Source: Streptomyces sp. S465 (GTDB lineage Bacteria > Actinomycetota > Actinomycetes > Streptomycetales > Streptomycetaceae). Taken from it: 64,000 nt of DNA. The notes under the pieces were generated by a model that saw only the letters and a list, made by a program, of their open reading frames with translations, did not search any database and was not told the DNA's origin. The DNA is taken from positions 7,310,001-7,374,000 of the forward strand of contig NZ_CP114036.1 in assembly GCF_026898115.1 (NCBI RefSeq), read 5' to 3'. Positions 43,960-51,775 of the stretch are shown in pieces; positions within the stretch are counted from its first letter, which is position 1; each line of letters begins with the position of its first letter. Position numbers and translations under genes: made by a program.

Positions 43960-44520
43960 CGCGCGGGCGCCGGGCCGCGGGTGCTGCGCCGCGCCGTGCC
44001 GGGCCGGGTGGAGTGCTGCGTCGCGCCGGGCTGGGCGGGCGCTGCGCCGTGCCGGGCTGGGTCCGGGTTGGGCGGCTGCTGCGCCGTGCCGGGCCGCGCC
44101 GCGCCGGGTTAGGCGGACGCCGGGTGGGTGCTGCGTCGCGCCGTGCTACGCCGGGTGGGTGCTGCGTCGCGCCGTGCTACGCCGGGTGGGTGCTGCGTCG
44201 CGCCGTGCTACGCCGGGTGGGTGCTGCGTCGCGCCGGGCCGCGCGGGTGCTGCGTCGCGCCGGGCCGCGCGGGTGCTGCGTCGCGCCGGGCTGGGCGGGT
44301 CCTGCGTCGCGCCGGGCTGGGTCCGGGTTGGGCGGCTGCTGCGCCGTGCCGGGCCGCGCCGCGCCGGGTTAGGCGGGTGCTGCGTCGCGCCGGGCGGGCG
44401 CCGTGCCGTACCGGGCGGGCGCCGTGTCGTACCGGACGGATGCCGCGTCGCGCCGGGTGGGGCGGGATGGCTCCGGGCCGGGCCGGCCTGGGGCGGGTGT
44501 CGCGTCGGGTCGTGCCGGTA
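43960..44520. repeat. GC-rich minisatellite with 31-bp units and a 66-bp duplication
   Basis: This interval is made of reiterated TGCTGCGTCGCGCCG-like pieces. A 31-bp unit starting GCCGGGTGGGTGCTGCG repeats exactly three times (44119-44211) with a partial fourth copy. A perfect 66-bp direct repeat occurs at 44051-44116 and 44311-44376. It lies between the convergent pterin dehydratase and serine protease genes. Arg/Ala-rich frames in it are by-products. Confidence 0.85.
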
Positions 44521-44540
44521 GCGCCTGCTCGCGCTCGCGT

Positions 44541-44574
44541 GAGACCGCCCCCGGCTCGGGCCGGGGGCGGTCTC
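44541..44574 (-). terminator. Hairpin terminator after the serine protease gene
   Basis: A perfect 15-bp stem GAGACCGCCCCCGGC (44541-44555) pairs with 44560-44574 around a TCGG tetraloop. It lies 11 bp beyond the protease stop. Confidence 0.88.
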
Positions 44575-44585
44575 GGCGCCCGGCG

Positions 44586-45761
44586 TCAGCCGGTGGTGAG
44601 GGTGAGCCCGTAGGTCGTCAGGATCGGGTTCACCGGCTGGTAGTACGTCGTCCCGCCGACGGTGCAGTTGCCGGAGCCGCCGGAGGTGACGCCCTGGGCC
44701 TCGCTGCCCGAGATGAACGAGCCGCCGGAGTCGCCCGGTTCGGCGCAGACGTTGGTGCGGGTGACCCCGCTGACCGTGCCCTGCGGATACTGCACGCTGG
44801 TGTCGTGCTGCTGGATGGTGCCGCAGTGCCAGCCGGTGGTCGAGCCGGAGCGGCAGACGGAGGAGCCCACCGGCGACTGCTGGGAGCCGGAGACGGTGAC
44901 GGTGGTGGACTCGGGGCCGATCACCCACGGCTGCGGCACCCAGTCGGCGTTGGTGGACACCCATGCGTAGTCGTTGCCGGGGAAGCTGGAGCCCTGGAAG
45001 CTGCCCTGGGCCACCCGGTTGAAGCCGGTGGTGGTGTCGCCGGGATCGCCGCAGTGGCCGGCGGTGACGAAGCCGTTCTGGGTGCCCTGGGTCACCGAGA
45101 AGCCGATCGAGCAGCGGGCGGCGTCGTTGATGTAGAACGCCTCGCCGCCCCGCAGGTCGTACAGCGGCTTCGGCTGCTCGGCCGACTTCACGATCCGCAC
45201 CACGGCCTGGTCCGCGCCGCTCGCGGCGACGAAGGCGGCCGCCTCGTCGGGCTCGGCCGACTGCACCACGACGCTGTTGGTCTTGACGTCGACGTACCAG
45301 GCGGACGCCACGTGGATCGCCGGGGCGCGCTGCGCGGCGGTGCGGTCCAGGGCGTCCTTGGCGTCGGTGAGGGCCTCGAGACTGTTCTTGACGACGGCGG
45401 CCTTGGCGCCGCCGGCCGTGATGGTGCCGCTCTGTTCCTCGTCGGTGGTGGCGACGGTGAGTTCGGCGGTGTTGCCGGACACCCACGCGCCGCCGTAGGC
45501 GCCGCCCAGGCTCTTGCGCAGCTCCGGTTCGGCGGCCCCGGCCCGGTATTCGTTGGATATCCGCGTCCGCGCCTCGTCGGCCGTCAGGCCCAGATCGCGC
45601 TGCATCGAGGCCAGCATCTCGGGGGGTATCTCCCGCCGGGGGCGGGGGGAGGGCTCGCCGGGGTCGGCCACCGCGGGCAGGCCGTTGCCCAGGAAGAGGG
45701 CGGCTATCGCGAGGGTGCAACCGGCGGCCAGCTCAAGGCCGGGACGGCGTCTGCGGGACAT
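44586..45761 (-). CDS. Secreted S1 family serine protease with alpha-lytic-type prodomain
   Basis: This 391-residue streptogrisin/alpha-lytic protease-type precursor has a signal peptide (residues 1-32, cleavage near AVADP), a prodomain (about 45-200, with two alpha-lytic pro-like segments) and a chymotrypsin-fold mature enzyme beginning near 202. The catalytic triad is H236 (TAGHC), D264 (NDYAW) and S345 (GDSGGS). Paired cysteines C217/C237, C303/C313 and C339/C366 fit the family disulfides. Secreted as a zymogen and self-processed. GAGGAG lies upstream of ATG at 45761. Confidence 0.95.
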   Translation of the reverse strand: MSRRRRPGLELAAGCTLAIAALFLGNGLPAVADPGEPSPRPRREIPPEMLASMQRDLGLTADEARTRISNEYRAGAAEPELRKSLGGAYGGAWVSGNTAELTVATTDEEQSGTITAGGAKAAVVKNSLEALTDAKDALDRTAAQRAPAIHVASAWYVDVKTNSVVVQSAEPDEAAAFVAASGADQAVVRIVKSAEQPKPLYDLRGGEAFYINDAARCSIGFSVTQGTQNGFVTAGHCGDPGDTTTGFNRVAQGSFQGSSFPGNDYAWVSTNADWVPQPWVIGPESTTVTVSGSQQSPVGSSVCRSGSTTGWHCGTIQQHDTSVQYPQGTVSGVTRTNVCAEPGDSGGSFISGSEAQGVTSGGSGNCTVGGTTYYQPVNPILTTYGLTLTTG

Positions 45762-45939
45762 CTTCGGTCTCCTCGGCTAGGGAAATGGTCACACTCTGTG
45801 CCCTTCTGGGCGCCAAGCGTAATGGCCGGGGAGGTGCCTCGCTCGGTGGGCGCATACGGGTCCGCCCCGCCGCGGGGGACGCGACGGGGCGGATGGGGCC
45901 AGGCGGGGCCGGGTGGGGCCGGGCGGCCGGGGTCGGGTC

Positions 45940-46773
45940 TCAGACCGCGTTGAAGGTCTCGGGGTCCGAGCCCAGACGCTTGCCGGCCTCGAGGGAGTCG
46001 ATCGCCGACAGGTCCTCGGCGTCCAGCTGGAAGTCGAAGACGTCGATGTTCTCCTTGATCCGCGAGGGGGTCACGGACTTGGGGATCACCACATTGCCGA
46101 TCTCCAGATGCCAGCGCAGCACCACCTGGGCGGGGGACTTCCCGTGCTTCTCGGCGATCGTCGCGAGCGTCGGGTCCGCCAGCAGGCCCTTGCCCTGGCC
46201 GAGCGGGGACCACGCCTCGGTGGCGATGTCATGGCGGGCGTTGAAGGCGCGCAGCTCCGCCTGCTGGAGCTGCGGGTGCAGCTCGATCTGGTCGATCACC
46301 GGGACGATCGAGGTCTCGGAGAGCAGCCGCTGGATGTGGGCGGGGTGGAAGTTGGACAGGCCGATGGCCTTGGCGCGGCCCTCGGCGTAGATCTTCTCGA
46401 ACGCCTTCCAGGTGTCCAGGTACTTGTCGACCTTGGGCAGCGGCCAGTGGATCAGGTAGAGATCCACATAGTCCAGGCCGAGCTTGGCCAGCGAGGTGTC
46501 GAAGGCGCGCAGGGTCGAGTCGTACCCCTGGTCCGCGTTCCAGAGCTTGGTGGTGACGAACAGCTCGTCGCGCGCGATGCCCGACGCGGCCAGCGCCTTC
46601 CCCGTGCCCTCCTCGTTGCCGTATATCGCGGCGGTGTCGATGCTGCGGTAACCGGCCTCCAGCGCGGTGCCCACCGCGGTCCGCGCCTCGTCGTCCGGTA
46701 CCTGCCAGACGCCGAAGCCGAGCTGCGGCATCCGGACGCCGTTGTTGAGGGTGATGAAGGGGACCTTGCTCAC
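45940..46773 (-). CDS. Aldo/keto reductase
   Basis: This 277-residue NADPH-dependent (beta/alpha)8 reductase has GFGVWQVPDDEA, GYRSIDTAAIYGNE (catalytic Asp and Tyr), LFVTTKLW (catalytic Lys), YLIHWPLP (catalytic His) and the cofactor motif IPKSVTPSRIKEN. It is closest in style to the 2,5-diketo-D-gluconate reductase group, but the substrate is not determinable. The start is GTG at 46773, preceded by AAGGATCG; this matches family length better than the upstream ATG. Confidence 0.93.
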   Translation of the reverse strand: MSKVPFITLNNGVRMPQLGFGVWQVPDDEARTAVGTALEAGYRSIDTAAIYGNEEGTGKALAASGIARDELFVTTKLWNADQGYDSTLRAFDTSLAKLGLDYVDLYLIHWPLPKVDKYLDTWKAFEKIYAEGRAKAIGLSNFHPAHIQRLLSETSIVPVIDQIELHPQLQQAELRAFNARHDIATEAWSPLGQGKGLLADPTLATIAEKHGKSPAQVVLRWHLEIGNVVIPKSVTPSRIKENIDVFDFQLDAEDLSAIDSLEAGKRLGSDPETFNAV

Positions 46774-46876
46774 GAGCGGTCGATCCTTACGTCGGTTGTG
46801 GATGCTTGCTACCAGAGCCACAACGATCAGCGGCCGGCCGGCATTCCCGCCATCAGGTCATCGAATGGCCTGATCA

Positions 46877-47557
46877 CTACTGTGGTGCCGCCAGGCGCAG
46901 CGGGTCCGCGAGCTCGTGCCGGAAACGGCGCAGGGTGTGTCCCTCGCGCACCGTGGCGCCCACCGCGACCGCCGCCCGGGGCACCGCCGCGCGCGGCGCC
47001 CGCACCACCATGGCCAGCCGGTACGTACCGTCGATGCGCACCGCCGAGGTGCGCCGGATCTCCCAGCCCGGGTCGGAGCGCAGCTCCCGCCGCGCCTCCA
47101 GCCAGACCCGCTCGCCGTACGCGGTGGGGACGCCGTGGCGGAATCCGAGCCGCGGACCGAGGTGGGCCGCGCGCTCCGCCGCCCCGGTATCCGCCTGCCC
47201 GGTGAGCTGGCGCGGGGTCATGGACCAGGCCACCGGCTGGAAGACCGTGCCGCCCCGCCGCACCGGTTCGGCCGTGAGGGTGACATCGAGGTTGACCGAG
47301 TGCAGAACGGGGTCCGGGGTGTCCCGGGCGCAGGTCACCGACAGGTGCACCAGGTGGTAGACGGCGTTGTCCGCCTCCGTCCGGAGGAAGTCCAGCAGAT
47401 CCGGATCCGGTCCGACGAGCTCCGCCGTCACCGGTAACGCCACCGGTCCGCCCAGGATCACGCGTCCGGCCAGCCTCGGGCCGGTGGGCTGGGGTGTTTC
47501 CTCGGACAGCAGGGCCAGTTCGCGTTCGGGAAGTTCGGGGAGAATGACATCGATCAT
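46877..47557 (-). CDS. Hypothetical protein, unrecognised family
   Basis: This 226-residue soluble protein has no signal peptide or membrane helix. Visible stretches are DFLRTEADNAVYHLVHLSVTC, WSMTPRQLTGQADTGAAERAAHLGPRLG and a basic C-terminus. The composition and third-position GC bias are those of a real gene. AGGGGGCACGAA precedes ATG at 47557, and it begins 19 bp after the acyl-CoA synthetase stop, so the two are probably one operon. A role linked to lipid activation is positional inference only. Confidence 0.7.
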   Translation of the reverse strand: MIDVILPELPERELALLSEETPQPTGPRLAGRVILGGPVALPVTAELVGPDPDLLDFLRTEADNAVYHLVHLSVTCARDTPDPVLHSVNLDVTLTAEPVRRGGTVFQPVAWSMTPRQLTGQADTGAAERAAHLGPRLGFRHGVPTAYGERVWLEARRELRSDPGWEIRRTSAVRIDGTYRLAMVVRAPRAAVPRAAVAVGATVREGHTLRRFRHELADPLRLAAPQ

Positions 47558-47576
47558 TTCGTGCCCCCTTCGCGGC

Positions 47577-49403
47577 TCAGGAACGGTACAGCGCCTCGAC
47601 CTCGGCGGCGTACGCCTGTTCGATGGCCTGTCGCTTCAATTTGAGCGACGGCGTCAGCAGACCATGCTCCTCCGAGAACTGCGCGGCAAGTATGCGGAAG
47701 GTACGAATGGACTCCGCCTGGGAGACGGTGGTGTTCGCCGCGACCACCGCCCGCCGGATCTCGGTCTCCAGGTCGGAGTCATGGACCAGGTCACCCGGCG
47801 GCAGCTCCGGTTTGCCGCGCATCGTCAGCCAGTGCGCGACCGCCTCCGAGTCGAGCGTGACCAGCGCAGCGATGTACGGGCGGTCGTTGCCCACCACGAT
47901 GCACTGGGCGACCAGCGGATGCGCCCGCACCCGCTCCTCCAGGCCCGCCGGGGAGACGGACTTGCCGCTGGAGGTCACCAGGATCTCCTTCTTCCGCCCG
48001 GTGATGGTCAGATAGCCGTCCTCGTCCAGCGTGCCCAGGTCGCCGGTGGCGAGCCAGCCGTCGCGCAACACCGCGTCGGTCGCCTTGGGGTCGCCCAGAT
48101 AGCCGGCGAAGACCTGGCCGCCGCGCACCCACACCTCGCCGTCGTCGGCGAGGTGCACCGTGGTGCCGGGGATCGGCACGCCGACCGTCCCGAAGCGGGT
48201 CTGCTCGGGCGGGTTGGCGGTGGCGGCGGCGGTGGACTCGGTGAGGCCGTACCCCTCGTAGATGGTGACGCCCGCGCCCGCGAAGAACAGACCGAGCCGC
48301 CGCTCCATGCCCGAACCGCCCGACATGGCGTGCCGGACCCGGCCGCCCATCGCGGCACGCACCTTGCCGTACACGGTCTTGTCGAAGAACTGGTGCTGCA
48401 TGCGCAGCGCGGCCCCCGGGCCCGGCCCGGTGCCGAACGCCTTGGCCTCCTGCGCCTCCGCGTACCGCACCGCCACGTCCACGGCCTTCTCGAACACCCC
48501 CGACTTGCCCTCCGCCTCGGCCTTGCGGCGGGCCGCCGCGAACACCTTCTCGAAGATGTAGGGCACCGCGAGGATGAAGGTCGGCTGGAAGGTCTGCAGA
48601 TCGGGCAGCAGGGCGGCGGCCGAGAGCTTGGGCTGGTGTCCGAGCTTGACCTTGCCGCGGATGGCGGCGACCTCCACCATCCGGCCGAAGACATGGGCGA
48701 GCGGCAGGAAGAGCAGGGTGGCGGCCTCGTCGCCCCGCTTGGAGTGGAAGGCCTCCTCGTACCGCTCGACGATGTTGTCGCACTCGGCCATCAGATTGGC
48801 GTGCGTGATCACACAGCCCTTGGGGCGGCCGGTGGTGCCCGAGGTGTAGATGACGGTCGCGGTCTGCTCGGGCGTCACGGCCAGCCGGTGCCGTTCGACC
48901 ACATCGTCCTCGATGGTCCGCCCGGCCGCCAGCAGCTCCTCCAGCGCCCCCGCGTCCAGCTGCCACAGCCGCTTCAGATGCGGCAGCCGGCCGACCACCG
49001 AGCCGACCGTCATCGCGTGGTCCTCATGCTCCACGACACAGGCCGAGACCCCCGCGTCATGCAGCATCCAGCAGACCTGCTCGGCGGAGGAGGTGGGGTA
49101 GAGCGGGACGCTCTGGGCGCCGAGGGACCACAGGGCGAAGTCGAAGAGCGTCCACTCGTAGCGGGTGCGGGACATGATGGCGACGCGGTCGCCGAACCGG
49201 ACACCATGGGCCAGCAGCCCCCTGGCGAGCGCCGTCACCTCGTCCCGGAACTGGCCCGCGGTCACGTCCTGCCACCGGCCGTCCGCCGCCTTGCGGGCCA
49301 GCGCCACCCGGTGGGGGTCGGACCGCGCGTGTTCGAAGACGGCATCCGCCAGTCCTCCGGCCTGGGGCGCCGTCGCCATCGGGGGGACGGTGAACTCGCG
49401 CAA
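47577..49403 (-). CDS. Long-chain fatty-acid-CoA ligase (AMP-forming)
   Basis: This 608-residue ANL-superfamily acyl-CoA synthetase has the phosphate-binding motif VIYTSGTTGRPKG, the adenylate motif YGLTESTAAA, WLATGDLGTLDEDGYL and the hinge/lysine region ITGRKKEILVTSSGKSVSP. It activates fatty acids with ATP and CoA. The start is taken as TTG at 49403 because AAGGAG (49410-49415) lies 6 nt upstream and the peptide then begins MREFTVPP, the usual opening; an ATG at 49382 is possible but lacks a site. Confidence 0.92.
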   Translation of the reverse strand: MREFTVPPMATAPQAGGLADAVFEHARSDPHRVALARKAADGRWQDVTAGQFRDEVTALARGLLAHGVRFGDRVAIMSRTRYEWTLFDFALWSLGAQSVPLYPTSSAEQVCWMLHDAGVSACVVEHEDHAMTVGSVVGRLPHLKRLWQLDAGALEELLAAGRTIEDDVVERHRLAVTPEQTATVIYTSGTTGRPKGCVITHANLMAECDNIVERYEEAFHSKRGDEAATLLFLPLAHVFGRMVEVAAIRGKVKLGHQPKLSAAALLPDLQTFQPTFILAVPYIFEKVFAAARRKAEAEGKSGVFEKAVDVAVRYAEAQEAKAFGTGPGPGAALRMQHQFFDKTVYGKVRAAMGGRVRHAMSGGSGMERRLGLFFAGAGVTIYEGYGLTESTAAATANPPEQTRFGTVGVPIPGTTVHLADDGEVWVRGGQVFAGYLGDPKATDAVLRDGWLATGDLGTLDEDGYLTITGRKKEILVTSSGKSVSPAGLEERVRAHPLVAQCIVVGNDRPYIAALVTLDSEAVAHWLTMRGKPELPPGDLVHDSDLETEIRRAVVAANTTVSQAESIRTFRILAAQFSEEHGLLTPSLKLKRQAIEQAYAAEVEALYRS

Positions 49404-49589
49404 TACCTGCTCCTTGAAGCCGCTGGGCACAGCGCCGCGACCGTACCCGATCCGGCCCGGATGCGGGAGAGGTGTTTTGTGCCCGGAACGCACGGAATGC
49501 CGGGCGGCCGGTGAGGTGGCGGGCAGGCCCATCAGGCGTCGGCCAGGGCGGATTGCGAGGAGTCCGACCCTATGCGCCCCGGCTGTGGC

Positions 49590-50483
49590 TCATATGTAAC
49601 GGTCTTCTGCACGAAATCTTCCCGATCGCGGCACAGGGCCCGCCAGGATCGCGGCGGCGAGCCGCTCCGCCGCGGCGTGCGAGGCACCGTCCTGTCGCCG
49701 CCTTCCGTACAACAGCACGAAATCCACCGGGCCGAGGTCGGGCAGCCCGGCCCGTTCGGGCACCGGCGCCAGTCCGGGCGGAATCAGGCCATGGGTGTGC
49801 GCCATCACCCCGAGCCCGGCGCGCGCCGCCGCGACCAGGCCGTTGAGACTGCCGCTGGTGCACACGATCCGCCATGACCTGCCGTGCCGCTCCAGCACGT
49901 CCAGGGCGCGGGCCCGGGTCAGCCCCGGGGGCGGAAAGACGATCAGGGGGAGCGGACGGTCCGGATCCAGCCGCAGCCGTTCGGCGCCGATCCACACCAG
50001 CCGGTCCCGCCACACCAGCTGTCCCCCCGGCCGCTCCTCGGACCGCTTGGCCAGCACCAGATCGAGCTTGCCCGCCTCCAGCCGCTCGTGCAGCGTGCCC
50101 GACAGCTCGACGGTGAGCTCCAGATCCACCTCGGGGTGATCGCGGCGGAACCCCTCCAGGATCTCCGGCAGCCGGGTCACCACGAAGTCCTCCGAGGCGC
50201 CGAACCGCAGCCGTCCGCGCAGCCGGGTGCCCCGGAACCAGCTCGCCGCCCGCTCGTTCGCCTCCAGGATGGAGCGGGCGAACCCCAGCATCGCCTCGCC
50301 GTCCTCGGTCAGCTCCACCCCGTGGGTGTCGCGGGTGAACAGCTGTCGCCCCACGGCCGCCTCCAGCTTGCGCACCTGCTGGCTCACGGTGGACTGGCGC
50401 ACCCCGAGGCGGTCGGCGGCCTGGGTGAAGCTGAGGGTCTGGGACACCGCGAGAAACGTACGGAGCTGGGCGGGGTCGTACAT
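49590..50483 (-). CDS. LysR family transcriptional regulator
   Basis: This 297-residue regulator has the winged HTH (QLRTFLAVSQTLSFTQAADRLGVRQSTVSQQVRKLE) and a LysR substrate-binding domain (about 90-290, starting RLRGRLRFGASEDFVVTRLPE). It is divergent from the second BASS transporter gene, a typical arrangement for regulating it. Family length is normal. GGTGGT is the only upstream purine-rich site at 50483. Confidence 0.93.
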   Translation of the reverse strand: MYDPAQLRTFLAVSQTLSFTQAADRLGVRQSTVSQQVRKLEAAVGRQLFTRDTHGVELTEDGEAMLGFARSILEANERAASWFRGTRLRGRLRFGASEDFVVTRLPEILEGFRRDHPEVDLELTVELSGTLHERLEAGKLDLVLAKRSEERPGGQLVWRDRLVWIGAERLRLDPDRPLPLIVFPPPGLTRARALDVLERHGRSWRIVCTSGSLNGLVAAARAGLGVMAHTHGLIPPGLAPVPERAGLPDLGPVDFVLLYGRRRQDGASHAAAERLAAAILAGPVPRSGRFRAEDRYI

Positions 50484-50593
50484 GGCACCACCGTACGGGA
50501 GGCCATCACGGAACGCGATGACAGTCAGAGCGGTATGCGGGATTCCCGATGACGGTGTTCAGGAGCACCATGGACGGGGCCCCGTCCGTGTCC

Positions 50594-50647
50594 ATGCCAG
50601 GGGTCGTGCCAGGGGCCGTGCCAGGGTTCACGCCAGGGTTCACGCCA
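50594..50647 (+). repeat. 12-bp tandem repeat in the symporter leader
   Basis: Four and a half imperfect copies of RYGCCAGGGGYC occur in tandem between the divergent LysR and symporter genes, ending 28 bp before the symporter ATG. The period is constant at 12 bp. It could be a regulator-binding array or neutral expansion. Confidence 0.75.
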
Positions 50648-50675
50648 AGCCGGAGAACAGCGAGAAAGAGAACGA

Positions 50676-51764
50676 ATGCCCAGCCCGCACCGCCCGCACC
50701 GCCCGTTCCCGCGCACGATCTCCCTCCCTTCCTGGCTCCCCCTGGACGGTTTCATCCTCGGACTCGTCGGCACCGTGGCGCTCGCCGCGCTGCTGCCGGT
50801 CAGCGGCCGGGCCGCCACCGTCACCGACGGCGCCACCACGGTCGCGGTCGCCTTCCTCTTCTTCCTCTACGGCGCACGGCTCTCCACCCGTGAGGCGCTG
50901 GACGGGGTGCGCCACTGGCGGCTCCACCTGACCGTGCTGGTGTGCACCTTCGTCGTCTTCCCGATCCTCGGCCTGGCCGCCCGCGGCCTGGTGCCGTACG
51001 TGCTGACGCACCCGCTCTACACCGGGCTGCTCTTCCTGTGCCTGGTGCCCTCCACGGTCCAGTCCTCCATCGCCTTCACCTCGATCGCCCGGGGCAATGT
51101 CGCCGCCGCGATCTGCGCGGGCTCCTTCTCCAGCCTGCTCGGCGTGGTCGTCACCCCGGTGCTGGTCGCGCTGCTGCTGGGCGGCAGCCAGGGCGGCTTC
51201 TCGGCCGACTCCATGGTCAAGATCGCGCTTCAGCTGCTGGCCCCCTTCCTCGCCGGTCAGCTGCTGCGCCGCTGGATCGGCGGCTTCATCTCCCGGCACC
51301 GGGCGGTGCTGCGCCTGGTGGACCGGGGCTCGGTGCTGCTCGTGGTCTACGCGGCGTTCAGCGAGGGCATGACCCGGGGCATCTGGCACCAGGTCACCCC
51401 GGCCCGGCTTGCCGTCCTGCTCGGCGTCGAGGCGGTCCTGCTCACGCTGATGCTCACCCTCACCTCGTACGGCTCGCGCAAGCTCGGCTTCGTCCGCGAG
51501 GACCGGATCACGATCGTCTTCGCGGGGTCGAAGAAGAGCCTGGCGGCCGGGCTGCCGATGGCGAGCGTGCTCTTCGGCGCCCAGGCGAGCCTGGCGGTGC
51601 TGCCGCTGATGCTCTTCCACCAGATGCAGCTGATGGTCTGCGCGGTGCTGGCCCGCCGCTTCGCGGCGCGGGCGCCGGAAGCGGCGGATACGGAGGCGGG
51701 GACCGAGGCGGATGCGGACGCGCCGGCGGGGTCCGGCGCGGACCCCGCCCTGACCCGCGTGTAG
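50676..51764 (+). CDS. Bile acid:sodium symporter (BASS) family transporter, paralogue 2
   Basis: This 362-residue membrane transporter has FFLYGARLSTREAL, LCLVPSTVQSSIAFTS, ARGNVAAAICAGSFSS and GSKKSLAAGLPMASVLFG in the same order as the 38.4-kb paralogue. The C-terminal 30 residues are Ala/Glu/Asp-rich. AAAGAGA precedes ATG at 50676. The divergent LysR gene is its likely regulator. The true substrate, perhaps a steroid- or organic-acid-like anion, is unknown. Confidence 0.93.
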   Translation: MPSPHRPHRPFPRTISLPSWLPLDGFILGLVGTVALAALLPVSGRAATVTDGATTVAVAFLFFLYGARLSTREALDGVRHWRLHLTVLVCTFVVFPILGLAARGLVPYVLTHPLYTGLLFLCLVPSTVQSSIAFTSIARGNVAAAICAGSFSSLLGVVVTPVLVALLLGGSQGGFSADSMVKIALQLLAPFLAGQLLRRWIGGFISRHRAVLRLVDRGSVLLVVYAAFSEGMTRGIWHQVTPARLAVLLGVEAVLLTLMLTLTSYGSRKLGFVREDRITIVFAGSKKSLAAGLPMASVLFGAQASLAVLPLMLFHQMQLMVCAVLARRFAARAPEAADTEAGTEADADAPAGSGADPALTRV

Positions 51765-51775
51765 CTGTCCAGCTT

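Noticed and set aside
43960..44613. Arg/Ala/Cys-rich open frames after the pterin dehydratase
   Set aside because: They are by-products of the 31-bp and related repeats, without start signals.
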